From assembly GCA_964618895.1 (NCBI GenBank), contig CAZUDO010000054.1, positions 9,736 through 73,735 of the forward strand: a stretch of DNA of 64,000 bases. Direction: 5' to 3'. The notes under the pieces were generated by a model. The model had not been told where the DNA came from. It worked only from the letters and a program-made list of their open reading frames with translations, and searched no databases. Of this stretch, positions 34,976 through 44,000 are shown in pieces. Origin of the DNA: CAZUDO01 sp964618895. GTDB taxonomy: Bacteria > Desulfobacterota > Binatia > DP-6. A program made the position numbers and the translations under genes. How positions within the stretch are numbered: position 1 is the stretch's first letter; each line of letters begins with the position of its first letter.

Positions 34976-35372
34976 TCCTCGTCGATACGAACGTCCTCGT
35001 CGATCTCTGGACCGGGGACCCGGTGTGGGGGGATTGGTCGGAGAAGGCGCTCGGCCGCGCGGCTGAGCGCGGCCCGCTGGCCGTCACCCCGATCATCTAT
35101 GCCGAGCTGTGTTTCGGGTTCGAACGGAGTCGCTGCTCGAGGAGGCCCTCGCCGAAGCCGGCGTCCGCCGTCTGGCGCTGCCGTACCGTGCCGCCTGGCC
35201 AGCGGCCCGCGCCTTCACGGCGTACCGCAGGCGAGGCGGCAAGCGGACCGCACCGCTTTCGGACTTCTTCATCGGTACCCACGTGTTGGTCGAGGGGCTC
35301 ACCCTCCTGACGCGCGACGCCCGGCGATATCGAACCTACTTTCCCGGTGTCCGCCTGATCGCGCCGCCCTGA
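34972..35372 (+). pseudogene. VapC-type PIN toxin, frameshifted
   Basis: A GTG at 34972 opens VILVDTNVLVDLWTGD and TPIIYAELCFGFE, the N-terminal half of a PIN RNase. Near 35125 the frame shifts; the other frame gives LLEEALAEAGVRRLALPY, SDFFIGTHVLVEGLTLLTRD and a stop at 35372. All four acidic positions of the PIN site can be traced across both frames. With the broken antitoxin it forms a decayed module, unless both shifts are assembly errors. Confidence 0.75.
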
Positions 35373-35462
35373 GGCCGCGTCACTCGCAGGGAAGGGGACG
35401 TCCCGAGCAGATAGTGGCAACCGCCGGATCGATTCGCTATGCATCCGCGCCAGGAGGGATTC

Positions 35463-35924
35463 ATGGACGACAAGACCCTGGAGGAAAAGATCCGCGCCCT
35501 GGGCTTCTCGAGCGGCAAGAACACGATGACGCTCGACGACATGGCGACGATCCAGCCCGGCCTGGCGCGCATCATGCCCGAGATCGGCGCGCGCACCTGG
35601 AAGCTCTACTACGCCGCCAAGGCCGAGAACTGGCCGATGGCGAAGTTCCAGTACAAGGAGATCATCGGCCTCTTCGAGCTGGGCGCGTTCATGCGCCCGA
35701 AGCACGAGGACGCCATCAACCAGTACCTGGCCGAGAACTGGAAGCCCCTCGAGGAGCCGATCGCGACCAAGGATTTCGCCGCCTTCGAGAAGGCGTTTCA
35801 CGCCTCGATCGACGCCGCCAACGCCTACCACGAGCTCAAGGAAAAACCGTACATCTACTGGAAGCTGCCCGACACGCCGCCGCCGGACCTGGATCTCCGG
35901 CCGCGCGGCGCCGCGAAGAAGTAG
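35463..35924 (+). CDS. conserved hypothetical protein
   Basis: The product is 153 residues, soluble, without a signal peptide. It contains the striking segments GARTWKLYYAAKAENWPMAK, FQYKEIIGLFELGAFMRPKHE and YHELKEKPYIYWKLPDTPP. I recall proteins with similar segments from environmental proteobacterial genomes but know no function. A good AGGAGGG site precedes the ATG at 35463. It lies between the broken toxin gene and fliK, on the flagellar strand, and may or may not belong to that operon. Confidence 0.65.
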   Translation: MDDKTLEEKIRALGFSSGKNTMTLDDMATIQPGLARIMPEIGARTWKLYYAAKAENWPMAKFQYKEIIGLFELGAFMRPKHEDAINQYLAENWKPLEEPIATKDFAAFEKAFHASIDAANAYHELKEKPYIYWKLPDTPPPDLDLRPRGAAKK

Positions 35925-36037
35925 CGGGCCGGCAGCTTTCACCCCCGGGCGGCGGAAGTTGCCGGGCCGCCCGGCGGGGCGGGTCGTCCGGACGCGGCTC
36001 GCGCGTGGCGCGTCGCTTGCTGCCAGCGAGCAGGGCG

Positions 36038-37432
36038 ATGACGCGCGCGACCAGCATCGGTGGGACGGGCGAGGGTGCCGCGGCGGGGCTGGTTGCTCCG
36101 GGCGCTGCGGCTCCCGCCGACGGGACCGGAGCGGTGAGCGCCTGGGCCGGCTTTGCGGCCCTGCTGAGTTCGCTCGTCGCCGGTGCGTCGACTCCGCTGC
36201 CCGCGGCCGATGGGGCCGCGGTCCTCGATGGGGCTGCGGCGGAAGACGCGGTGGCGCCAGACGCCAGCGACGACCCCGAGGACGCCGCCGCGCAGGCCGC
36301 GCTGGTGATGGCGGCGGCCGGCGTGCTGGCGGTGGTGCCGGCGCCGGCGGACGGCACGCCCGCTGCCGCCGGGTTCGTGCCGGTCATGCCGGCGGATGGC
36401 AGGCCGGTGGACGGTTCGGGACCGGCAGGCGGTGCGTCCGGGGCGAGCGCACACCCCGGCGAGCCCGTAGATACCGGACCGGCTACGGGCCCGCGACCGC
36501 CGGAGGGAGCAGTCGAGGAGAGAGCGCCCGGGCGCAGAGTGACGGACGGTGGGGTGGTGAACGCCGGGACGCGAGCAGCGGAGCGCCCCGGCGCTGGTGG
36601 TCCCTCTGCCCCGAGCGCTCTCCCCTCGACGGTGGTCCCGGAACAGCAGGCGGCCGTCGACGGGACGGCGCTGGCGGCACGCACGAATTCCGCGGCACGC
36701 ACGAATTCCGCGGCGCGCACGGATGACGAGCCGCGCACGGAGGACGAGCCGCGCCCGCGTTCCGCGTCGTCCGCTGCGCTCGCCGAGGCGGGCGACGGCC
36801 CCGCGGCGCAGGCGCAGCCCCCGACCCGAGGTGACGCCCAGGCGACGGCCGACGGGTTCGATGCCCCGGACGCGCGCCGCGACGAGGACGGCACACCCGT
36901 GTGGGCGGGCGAGAGCGAGCCTGGGCGCGAACTGCGCCGGTTCGAGCTGCCGGCGGCGTACGCCGCACCGTCGACGGTCGAGCGCGCCCCGCACGCGGAG
37001 GTCCGACCGTCCGCGGTCGTGCCGCCGCGCGATCTGGAGCATCTCCTGCACGCGCCGCAGCCACGTCCGGTCGCGCCGCGCGACGGCGGCGCGATGCGCC
37101 TCGAGGTGAGCCCCGAAGGGCTCGGCCCGGTCGAGGTGCGTGTGGTTGTCCATGCCGACGGCGTGCAGGCGCAGCTCACCGCGCACCAGGACTCCGCGCG
37201 CCAGGTGCTGGAGCAGAACCGCCCGTCCCTCGAAGCGGCGCTCGGCCGGGCCAACCTGCGCCTCGACGGCTTCACCGTCGACGTGGGCCAGCAGCATCAG
37301 GGTCTGGCAGGCGACTGGGGCGGCGGCCGCGCCGTCCCGGCATCGGCCGGTCCGATCGCGGTCGCGCCCGTCGCGGCGACCCCCACCCACGACCCCGTCG
37401 TCCCGGCGGGCGGATTGAGCGTGCGCGCATGA
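36038..37432 (+). CDS. fliK: flagellar hook-length control protein FliK
   Basis: The product is about 464 residues. The first 330 are Ala/Pro/Gly/Glu-rich, low complexity and poorly conserved. The C-terminal Flg_hook domain is clear: AMRLEVSPEGLGPVEVRVVV, then VQAQLTAHQDSARQVLEQN and LEAALGRANLRLDGFTVDV. FliK measures hook length and switches export specificity through FlhB. The ATG at 36038 has only a weak site. Its stop overlaps the flgD start. An inverted repeat and an 18-base tandem repeat lie in the variable part. Confidence 0.88.
   Translation: MTRATSIGGTGEGAAAGLVAPGAAAPADGTGAVSAWAGFAALLSSLVAGASTPLPAADGAAVLDGAAAEDAVAPDASDDPEDAAAQAALVMAAAGVLAVVPAPADGTPAAAGFVPVMPADGRPVDGSGPAGGASGASAHPGEPVDTGPATGPRPPEGAVEERAPGRRVTDGGVVNAGTRAAERPGAGGPSAPSALPSTVVPEQQAAVDGTALAARTNSAARTNSAARTDDEPRTEDEPRPRSASSAALAEAGDGPAAQAQPPTRGDAQATADGFDAPDARRDEDGTPVWAGESEPGRELRRFELPAAYAAPSTVERAPHAEVRPSAVVPPRDLEHLLHAPQPRPVAPRDGGAMRLEVSPEGLGPVEVRVVVHADGVQAQLTAHQDSARQVLEQNRPSLEAALGRANLRLDGFTVDVGQQHQGLAGDWGGGRAVPASAGPIAVAPVAATPTHDPVVPAGGLSVRA
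36512..36630. repeat. inverted repeat inside fliK
   Basis: The 16-base arms at 36512-36527 and 36615-36630 are complementary with one mismatch, around an 87-base centre. They lie in the low-complexity half of fliK and resemble, in size and setting, the palindromes in fliP and beside flhA. Confidence 0.6.
36677..36712 (+). repeat. 18-base tandem repeat in fliK
   Basis: Two perfect head-to-tail copies of GCACGCACGAATTCCGCG encode a repeated ARTNSA hexapeptide. A looser repeat (DDEPRT/EDEPR) follows. Unit-number change here would alter FliK length in frame. Confidence 0.85.
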
Positions 37433-38115
37433 TCGACAGCGTGTCGGCGACCCAGGCGAAGCAGGAGACGGCCCCCGCGGCCCTCGGCCTGCCGGCCACC
37501 CAGACGGTCTCGCAGCAAGAGTTCCTGACCCTGTTCATCGAGCAGCTGAAGAACCAGGACCCGCTGTCGCCGCTCGAACCCTCGGAGCTGACGGCGCAGC
37601 TCGCCCAGTTCTCGTCGCTCGAGCAGCTGACCGGCATCAACACCCGCCTGGACGCGCTCACCGACGCCACCGCGCGCTCGACCAGCTCGGCGCTCCTGTC
37701 CCTGCTCGGCAGGCGGGTCGCCGTCGACGGCGGCCGGCTCGGACTCGAGGACGGCAAGGCGCCCGAGGTGCAGTACACGCTCGACCAGGCCGCGACCGAG
37801 GCGACCGCCACCGTGAGCGACCCGGACGGCTCCGTGGTGCGCGTGATCGAGCTCGGCGCACAGGCCGCGGGCGCGCACACGTTCACATTCGACGGCAAGA
37901 GCAAGTTCGGCCTCCCGCTCGCCGACGGCGACTACCAGATCGCGCTGTCGGCCACGGTGGCTGGCGAGGATACACCCCTCGCCGTGCCCACGCGCACGCT
38001 CGCGACCGTCGACGGCGTCGATCTCGGCGCCAACCCGCCGGTCCTGATCGTGGGCGGCACGCGGGTCGGGCTCGAGGCCGTGCGCGAGGTGCACGCGGCG
38101 AGCCCGGACGCCTAG
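37429..38115 (+). CDS. flgD: hook capping protein FlgD
   Basis: The product is 228 residues. FlgD caps the growing hook. The N-terminal motif TVSQQEFLTLFIEQLKNQDP LSPLEPSELTAQLAQFSSLE is diagnostic, followed by the FlgD Ig-like and tudor-like region (TFTFDGKSKFGLPLADGDYQ). Translation is coupled to fliK by a 4-base ATGA overlap; flgE follows after 30 bases. Confidence 0.94.
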   Translation: MIDSVSATQAKQETAPAALGLPATQTVSQQEFLTLFIEQLKNQDPLSPLEPSELTAQLAQFSSLEQLTGINTRLDALTDATARSTSSALLSLLGRRVAVDGGRLGLEDGKAPEVQYTLDQAATEATATVSDPDGSVVRVIELGAQAAGAHTFTFDGKSKFGLPLADGDYQIALSATVAGEDTPLAVPTRTLATVDGVDLGANPPVLIVGGTRVGLEAVREVHAASPDA

Positions 38116-38145
38116 ATCTCACAGTCCCGGAAGGAGACACGACGC

Positions 38146-39423
38146 ATGGCACTTTTTGGCGCACTTTCGACCGGCCGCAGCGGCGTTACCAACAGCGGCG
38201 CCGCCCTGTCGGTCATCGGCAACAACATCTCGAACGTGGGCACGGTGGGCTTCAAGGGGGCCCGCACCGAGTTCGCCGACCTGATCTCGGCCGACGCCGG
38301 CGGCGAGATCGGCAAGATCGGTCTCGGCGCGCGCATCGGCGCGGTGCGCACGCTCTTCACCCAGGGCGCGATCGAGTCCACCGGCCGGAGCCTCGACCTC
38401 GGCATCCAGGGCGCCGGCTTCTTCGTGTTGCGCGACGGGCAGGGGCAGCTGTTCACGCGTGCCGGCAACTTTCAGCAGCGGGCCGACGGTGCGGTGACCA
38501 ACCTGATCGGCAACGTGCTGCAGGGCTCCCCCATCAACCAGGACGGCACCATCGCCGGCGGCGTGCAGGACATCACGCTGGCGGGGTTGAGCTCGCAGGC
38601 GAGCGCCAGCGCCGCCGTGACCCTGAAGGGCAACCTGCAGGCCGACGCGACCATCAACGCGACCGCCTTCGACACCGTGACCCCGTCCTTCGCCAACGCC
38701 TTTGCCGCGGCGAACTTTCCCTACTCCATCCGGGTCTTCGACTCGCTCGGCGCGGCGCACGACGTGTCGCTCTTCTTCAAGAAGACGGCGGCCAACACGT
38801 GGTCGTTCAACATGGGGGTCGACGCGGGCGAGACCGGCGGCACGGCCGGGCAGCTTCAGCTCATCAACGGGGCGGGCGGGGCGATCCAATTCAATCCCGA
38901 CGGCACGGTCGCCAGCGCGACCGGTCTCGGCGGCACGGTGACCTTCGCGGGCGCCAACCCGCAGACCATCACCTTCGACATGGGCACCGCGGGCACGCCC
39001 GACGGCATGACCCAGTTCGCGAGCTCGAGCGGGATCAACTTCGTTTCCCAGGACGGCTTCGGGGCCGGCGGGCTCGCCAGTGTCAGCGTCGACGCCAACG
39101 GTATCCTGAGCGCTACCTTCGACAACGGCCAGTCGCGCCCGCTCTACCAGATCGCCCTGGCGCACTTCACGGCGGTCGAGGGGCTGGCGCCGTCCGGCAA
39201 CCAGCTTTTCCGGCAGACGGTCGCGTCCGGCCCCCCTGCCGTCGGCGTCGCCGGCGGGCAGGGCAAAGGCACCATCGTCTCCTCCGCCCTCGAGCAGTCG
39301 AACGTGCAGATCGCGCAGGAGTTCATCGACCTGATCAGCACGCAGCGCTCGTTCCAGGCGGCGGCGCGCGTGATCACCGCCAGCGACACGCTGCTCGGCG
39401 ACCTGATCAACATCATTCGATAG
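38146..39423 (+). CDS. flgE: flagellar hook protein FlgE
   Basis: The product is 425 residues, the subunit of the hook. The start ALSTGRSGVTNSGAALSVIG and NNISNVGTVGFKGARTEFAD, and the end QEFIDLISTQRSFQAAARVI, are classical for axial rod/hook proteins. The central variable domain is moderate in size. A strong AAGGAG site lies before the ATG. It ends the structural part of this block. Confidence 0.96.
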   Translation: MALFGALSTGRSGVTNSGAALSVIGNNISNVGTVGFKGARTEFADLISADAGGEIGKIGLGARIGAVRTLFTQGAIESTGRSLDLGIQGAGFFVLRDGQGQLFTRAGNFQQRADGAVTNLIGNVLQGSPINQDGTIAGGVQDITLAGLSSQASASAAVTLKGNLQADATINATAFDTVTPSFANAFAAANFPYSIRVFDSLGAAHDVSLFFKKTAANTWSFNMGVDAGETGGTAGQLQLINGAGGAIQFNPDGTVASATGLGGTVTFAGANPQTITFDMGTAGTPDGMTQFASSSGINFVSQDGFGAGGLASVSVDANGILSATFDNGQSRPLYQIALAHFTAVEGLAPSGNQLFRQTVASGPPAVGVAGGQGKGTIVSSALEQSNVQIAQEFIDLISTQRSFQAAARVITASDTLLGDLINIIR

Positions 39424-39425
39424 CC

Positions 39426-40139
39426 ATGCGGATTGTCCTGGTCGTCGATCGGAGTCGGGTCGTCCGCGCCGTTGTCCGCCGCTGCCTCGAGCCCTACGGG
39501 TGCCGGGTGGTCGAGGCGGCCCACGTCGAGGCGAGCGGAGGCGGGGAGGGTGAGTGCCCCGCGCTCGTGTTGCTCGAGGTTGCGCCGTCCGGGTCGCCGG
39601 ACGCCGCCCTGGCGGCGCTCCGCCGGCGGGCGGGATGGACGGAGGTGCCGGTGGTCGCGCTGGTGGCGCGCGACCCGCGGGACGCATCCGAGGCCCCGCT
39701 GCAGCCGGGAGTCGTCGGCCGGTTGCTGAAGCCGTTCAACCCGAGCCTGTTCGACGAGGCGGTCCACCCCGTGCTCGGCCCGCCGGCGGCGTTCGTGGTG
39801 GGGGAGGAGGCCGGATGCGCGGTGGTGAGCGTGCGCGCGCTCGACGCGCCGGTCCTGGCCGCGGTCGAGATGGCCATGCGCCGGCTGGCACAGCACGGCT
39901 GCAGTCAGGTCATCCTCGAGTTCGGCCGCGAGACGGCGGCGAATGCGGAGTATGTGACGCAATTGGTGGCGGTCGTGCGCGCGGCGCAGACCGCTGGCCT
40001 CCGCCCCGCGGTGTGTGCGCTCGATGCGCGCGTGCGGGTCGGGCTCAACGACCAGGACGACACCCGCGACACGGTGTGCGGCGCGACCCGCACCGCGGTC
40101 CGGGAACAGCTCCGGTCGGTCGCAGGGAGGGTGGGGTGA
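39426..40139 (+). CDS. degenerate receiver domain fused to a STAS-like domain
   Basis: The product is 237 residues. The first half folds like a CheY receiver (VLVVDRSRVVRAVVRRCLEP, LLKPFNPSLF) and keeps the lysine (K102), but the phosphorylated Asp is E51 in LVLLEVAP, so it probably cannot be phosphorylated in the usual way. The second half (VSVRALDAPVLAAVEMAMRRL, QVILEFGRETAANAEYVTQL) resembles a STAS anti-anti-sigma domain, which is less certain. It begins three bases after flgE and overlaps the HDOD gene, so it belongs to the hook operon. Its role may be regulatory. Confidence 0.65.
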   Translation: MRIVLVVDRSRVVRAVVRRCLEPYGCRVVEAAHVEASGGGEGECPALVLLEVAPSGSPDAALAALRRRAGWTEVPVVALVARDPRDASEAPLQPGVVGRLLKPFNPSLFDEAVHPVLGPPAAFVVGEEAGCAVVSVRALDAPVLAAVEMAMRRLAQHGCSQVILEFGRETAANAEYVTQLVAVVRAAQTAGLRPAVCALDARVRVGLNDQDDTRDTVCGATRTAVREQLRSVAGRVG

Positions 40140-41023
40140 TGCGGCGCAGTCTCCGGACGGGACTCGATCGCGACGAGCTGCGGCACTGGGTCCGACGCAC
40201 GCTCACGGCCCTGTCGCAGACCGGCGTGCTGCCGACGCTGCCGGCGACCAGCGCCGAGGTGATCGCCCTCGCGCGGGCCCCGGAGGTGACGGCAGAACGC
40301 CTCGTCCGTGCGGTCGAGTCCGACATCGGCCTGGCGGCGCGCGTGCTGCGCTTCGCGACCACGGTCCAGAACGCGCGCCCACCGGTGCGCACGCTGCCGG
40401 ACGCAGTCGAGGTCATCGGCCTCGCCAAGGTGCGGGAGCTGCTCCTCATGGCGTGTACCCGCACCGTCCTCGCGCCCATCGACATGCAGACGCGGACGCT
40501 CTGGAACCATGCCCTGGCGACGGCGGTCGCGGCCGACGAGCTGGCCGCGTCCACCGGATCGATCCCGCCGGGACAGGCGTTCCTGCCCGGGCTGCTGCAC
40601 GATCTCGGCCGGATCGCCTTTCTGCTCGCCGACGCCATGTCCTTCGACGTGATCGCCCACGTGGTCGCGGCCGGGGATGCGGATGCGCTCGATCTCGAGC
40701 GCGAGTGGTATGGCTTCACGCACGCGGAGGCGGGCGCGGTGCTGGCCGAGGACTGGGGGTTGGCCCCCGATCAGTGCGAGGCGATCCGCTGGCATCACGC
40801 CCCGGAGCAGGCGGGCGACGGGCGCGAGCTGGCCAGCATCCTGGCGGACGCCGACCGGCTCGCCCACGCCGCCGGCTTTGCCGCGGGGCCGACGCGCCCA
40901 GACGCGGGCCGGCTCGCCCACGTCGGGCTCTCGGCCGACGAGGTGGCGGCGTGTGCGGCGCGCGTGCGCCAGGCATGCGCGGTGCACGCGGCGGCATTCG
41001 GCGACCCGACGAGCCAGACGTGA
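40139..41023 (+). CDS. HDOD-domain signalling protein
   Basis: The product is 294 residues. The HDOD pattern is visible: LPTLPATSAEVIALARAPEV, LVRAVESDIGLAARVLRFA, TLPDAVEVIGLAKVRELLLM and FLPGLLHDLGRIAFLLAD. HDOD proteins relate to HD phosphohydrolases but usually lack the full metal site; they act in motility, biofilm and stress signalling. It is coupled to the receiver-STAS gene (TGATG overlap). Confidence 0.85.
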   Translation: MRRSLRTGLDRDELRHWVRRTLTALSQTGVLPTLPATSAEVIALARAPEVTAERLVRAVESDIGLAARVLRFATTVQNARPPVRTLPDAVEVIGLAKVRELLLMACTRTVLAPIDMQTRTLWNHALATAVAADELAASTGSIPPGQAFLPGLLHDLGRIAFLLADAMSFDVIAHVVAAGDADALDLEREWYGFTHAEAGAVLAEDWGLAPDQCEAIRWHHAPEQAGDGRELASILADADRLAHAAGFAAGPTRPDAGRLAHVGLSADEVAACAARVRQACAVHAAAFGDPTSQT

Positions 41024-41184
41024 CCGCCCGGCCGGGCGCGTTTGGTGTGCGAGCATCGATGGTGTCGGCGGGGAAGGACACGTCGTGACCGCGCGCTGCG
41101 CTGCCGTGCTCTGCGGCGCGCATTTCCTCGCCGCGCAGCTGGGCGGCCTGCTGTCCGTGCCCGCGAGCTTCGCCACCTTCTTGC

Positions 41185-41194
41185 CCCCCCCCCA
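41185..41194 (+). repeat. run of ten C residues
   Basis: A C10 homopolymer lies between a short open frame (GTG at 41085, LAAQLGGLLSVPASFATFLPP) and the first recognisable part of the broken histidine kinase. Gain of two or loss of one base would join them in frame. Confidence 0.9.
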
Positions 41195-41197
41195 GAG

Positions 41198-41731
41198 TTC
41201 GTCGCGAGATCGAACGCATCCCGTGCTCGCCGGTGCGTCTCGTGGAGGAGGTGGCGGCGGTCATGGGCGGCCAGGCGCTGCAGAAGGGCCTGCGCTTCGA
41301 TGTGGAGTACGTCGAGCCATTGCCCGCCGAGATCTGCACCGATCCGGGCCGCATGCGGCAGATACTCCTCAATCTGGTCGGCAACGCCGTCAAGTTCACT
41401 CCCCGGGGCGGGGTCCGGATCCGGGTCGGCATGGCGGGCGGGTCGTCGGGCCGGCTCCGTGTCGAGGTCGTCGACCGGCATTGGCATCCCGCCGGAAGCG
41501 CAGGCGCGCCTCGGGGAGCCGTTCGTCCAGGGGGATGCGTCGGTGGGGCAGCAGTTCGGTGGGACGGGGCTCGGTCTGTCGATCGCCAAGCGGCTGGCGC
41601 ACCTGCTGGGCGGCGATCTGGATGTGCGCAGTGCTCCGGGCGCAGGGAGCACGTTCACCCTCACCCTCGACGCGGCGGCCGCCGTGCATACGCCATCGTC
41701 GCCGGGCGTGCTCGTGTCGGCGGCGCGCTGA
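41198..41731 (+). pseudogene. sensor histidine kinase remnant
   Basis: Two pieces in different frames make up the C-terminal half of a kinase. The first has VRLVEEVAAVMGGQALQKGL and GRMRQILLNLVGNAVKFTPR (the N box). After about 41478 the second continues with TGIGIPPEAQARLGEPFVQG, GGTGLGLSIAKRLAHLLGG and GSTFTLTLD (G boxes). A shift of two bases separates them. No His-phosphoacceptor helix is visible. It follows the HDOD gene and was probably part of the same signalling unit. Confidence 0.78.
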
Positions 41732-41752
41732 CCGGCGCGTCCGCTAGCTAGA

Positions 41753-42397
41753 CTAGCGGTGGCGGCGCGTGGGCGTGCCATGGCGGCGACGTGTCGCCGC
41801 GGCGCGCGTCGTCCCCGTCGGGTTTGGCAGCAGGTCCTTCACCGCGACGCGCACGCGGGGCAGTGCCGCGGGCGCCAGCACGTCACCCCGGCGGGCGATC
41901 GTGATGCTGGTGTAGCGCCGCGTGCGGGCGTCGGGCACCCGGCGGACCTCGACGCAGTCGTCGACCAGGTTGACGATCCAGTACTCCGGGATGCCGGCGG
42001 CGGCGTAGATGGCGCGCTTGGTGAAGCGGTCCTGCTTGAGCGAGCTGTCCGCGACTTCGACCACGAGAAGAGCGGTCGTGGGGTGCGCGCGGTCGTAGTC
42101 GGTCATGTGGCCGGCTACCACCGCGACATCCGGCGCGGGCACGGAGCGGCGCCCCACGACCAGCGACAGCTGACAGCGGACCACGCCCCGTTCACCGACG
42201 GCGCGCTGCAGGGCGAAATGGGCGCGATAGACTCCCGCCGCGTGCGGGACGTTGTGCGGCGCCATGGCGACGATGACCCCCTCCAGCAGCTCCACGCGGT
42301 CGTCGGGGCCGAGCGTGCCGTCGTCCACAAGGGCGAGGTAGTGCTCGGCGGTCCAACTGGATGGAGCCACCGGGTCCATGGGGGCGGGTCGACTCAT
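41753..42397 (-). CDS. Uma2-family putative endonuclease (DUF820)
   Basis: The product is 214 residues. Uma2 pattern: VELLEGVIVAMAPHNVPHAA, VPAPDVAVVAGHMTDYDR, LLVVEVADSSLKQDRFTKRA and YAAAGIPEYWIVNLVDD, the PD-(D/E)xK-like core with catalytic Asp, Glu and Lys candidates. These proteins are abundant in some lineages; the function is unclear. The ATG at 42397 is preferred over a longer Arg-rich frame. Together with hemS and two toxin modules it interrupts the flagellar region. Confidence 0.85.
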   Translation of the reverse strand: MSRPAPMDPVAPSSWTAEHYLALVDDGTLGPDDRVELLEGVIVAMAPHNVPHAAGVYRAHFALQRAVGERGVVRCQLSLVVGRRSVPAPDVAVVAGHMTDYDRAHPTTALLVVEVADSSLKQDRFTKRAIYAAAGIPEYWIVNLVDDCVEVRRVPDARTRRYTSITIARRGDVLAPAALPRVRVAVKDLLPNPTGTTRAAATRRRHGTPTRRHR

Positions 42398-42645
42398 GAC
42401 GGCCGAGGGTAGCGTCCGGAGGCGGTGGCGACAATAACAGTGGACCACACCACGTCGGGCCGCACGGCGCCTGCGCTCCGACCGTCGGGCGTGTCCGTGC
42501 AGGGGTGCCGCGGCAGGCACGGTCGCGGGGATGGCCGTCGGCGGATCTCTATGTGGAATCGACACTTCGCGTACCCCGCGCCGGCACGGGATTTGGCTTG
42601 GAGCAGCGCACGAGCGGACGCCCCGGCGCGCCGCCCGCGGACACC

Positions 42646-43740
42646 ATGCTCACCGGTGCGCGACCTCCCTGGCTCGAGCCGCCGCGCGACGCGTCGCTGC
42701 GCGCGCGCTGGGCGGATCTCCGCCGGCAGCGGCCGGGCACGCGCGCCCGCGACGCGGCCCTCGCCCTCGGGGTGAGCGAGGCTGCTCTCCTGTCGAGCAC
42801 GTGCGGCGACGGCATCACGCGCTTGCAGGGCCCCTGGGGTGAGGTGGTGGCCGGGCTCCCGGCGCTCGGCCCGGTCCAGGCCACGACGCGCAACGCGCTC
42901 GCCGTGCACGAGAAGCGGGGCGGCTACGCGCGCGTCGACATCCGCGGCATGATGGGGCTGGTCCTGAACGACGCCATCAACCTGCGCCTCTTCTTCGGCC
43001 AGTGGGCCAGCGGCTTCGCGGTGCGCGAGGGGCGGCGGCGCAGCCTCGAGTTCTTCGACCACGCGGGGCACCCGGTCCACAAGGTATTCCTCGAGCCGGA
43101 CGCGCGCGGGGGCGTGTACGACACCCTGGTCGCGCGCCACGCGCACGGCGAGCAGGGGATCTGGGACCCGCCGCGCCGGCTCGCGCTGGTCGCGTCCGCC
43201 GGTCCGCCGCCCGAGGGGATCGTGTTCCGCGACCGCTGGGCGCTGGCGCATGACCCCGAGGACGCCGACACGTTGATCACCGCCGCCGGCCTCACGCGCC
43301 GGGGCGCCTTCCGTCTGCTGGCGCCGTCGTGGGCGCATCCGGTCGCGCGCACCAGCCTGCAGCGGCTCTTGGCCGCGGTGGTGGCCGACCGCACGCCGAT
43401 CACGCTCGGGGTCGGCAACGCGGGCGCGTTCCAGCGCCACACCGGGCCGCTCCACCGGGTCTACGCCACCGGCCGCTGGCTCAACGTGCGCGACACGCAC
43501 TTCCACCTCCGCCTGTGCGTCGACCGGGTCGCGACGACGTGGGTGGTGAAGGCGCCGTCGCGCGACGGCTTGGTGACCACGCTCGAGCTGCTCGATGCGG
43601 CCGGCGCCACCGTGCTCACGGCCGGCGCGGCGCGCTGGCCGGGACAGATGGAGCCGGAACGCTGGCGCCTCCTGGTCACGCGACTGCCGGTGCTGGCGTC
43701 GGACCCAGCACCACCGGCGCGGGCTCGATTGCCACATTAG
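42646..43740 (+). CDS. hemS: HemS/ChuS-like heme utilisation protein
   Basis: The product is 364 residues in two similar halves, as in HemS/HmuS. The N-terminal half has LRRQRPGTRARDAALALGVS and TTRNALAVHEKRGGYARVDI; NLRLFFGQWASGFAV follows. The second half repeats the pattern (NAGAFQRHTGPLHRVYATG, NLRLCV-like segments). These cytosolic proteins bind, carry or break down heme. No heme receptor or ABC transporter is adjacent. The ATG at 42646 starts just before the domain. Confidence 0.85.
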   Translation: MLTGARPPWLEPPRDASLRARWADLRRQRPGTRARDAALALGVSEAALLSSTCGDGITRLQGPWGEVVAGLPALGPVQATTRNALAVHEKRGGYARVDIRGMMGLVLNDAINLRLFFGQWASGFAVREGRRRSLEFFDHAGHPVHKVFLEPDARGGVYDTLVARHAHGEQGIWDPPRRLALVASAGPPPEGIVFRDRWALAHDPEDADTLITAAGLTRRGAFRLLAPSWAHPVARTSLQRLLAAVVADRTPITLGVGNAGAFQRHTGPLHRVYATGRWLNVRDTHFHLRLCVDRVATTWVVKAPSRDGLVTTLELLDAAGATVLTAGAARWPGQMEPERWRLLVTRLPVLASDPAPPARARLPH

Positions 43741-43763
43741 CTAAGCCGTGTTAGTCAACTCCC

Positions 43764-43997
43764 ATGAAGGTAGTGACGATTCACGTGGCGAAAACCCATC
43801 TGTCGCGCCTGATCGAGGAAGTTGCCGGCGGCGAGCAAGTCGTGATCGCGCGCGGCAAGGACCCGGTGGCGCGGCTCGTGCCCATCAAGCCGCAGAAGAA
43901 GGGCCGCGTGTTCGGTGCCATGCGCGGTCGCGCCAAGGTCGACCGGCGCTTCTTCGAGCCCCTGCCCGATGAGGAAATCGAAGCCTGGGAGCGCTGA
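43764..43997 (+). CDS. Phd/YefM-family antitoxin
   Basis: The product is 77 residues with the Phd/YefM start (VTIHVAKTHLSRLIEEVAGG EQ) and VIARGKDPVARLVPIKP. It should bind the operator and neutralise the PIN toxin three bases downstream. Confidence 0.88.
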   Translation: MKVVTIHVAKTHLSRLIEEVAGGEQVVIARGKDPVARLVPIKPQKKGRVFGAMRGRAKVDRRFFEPLPDEEIEAWER

Positions 43998-44000
43998 GGC

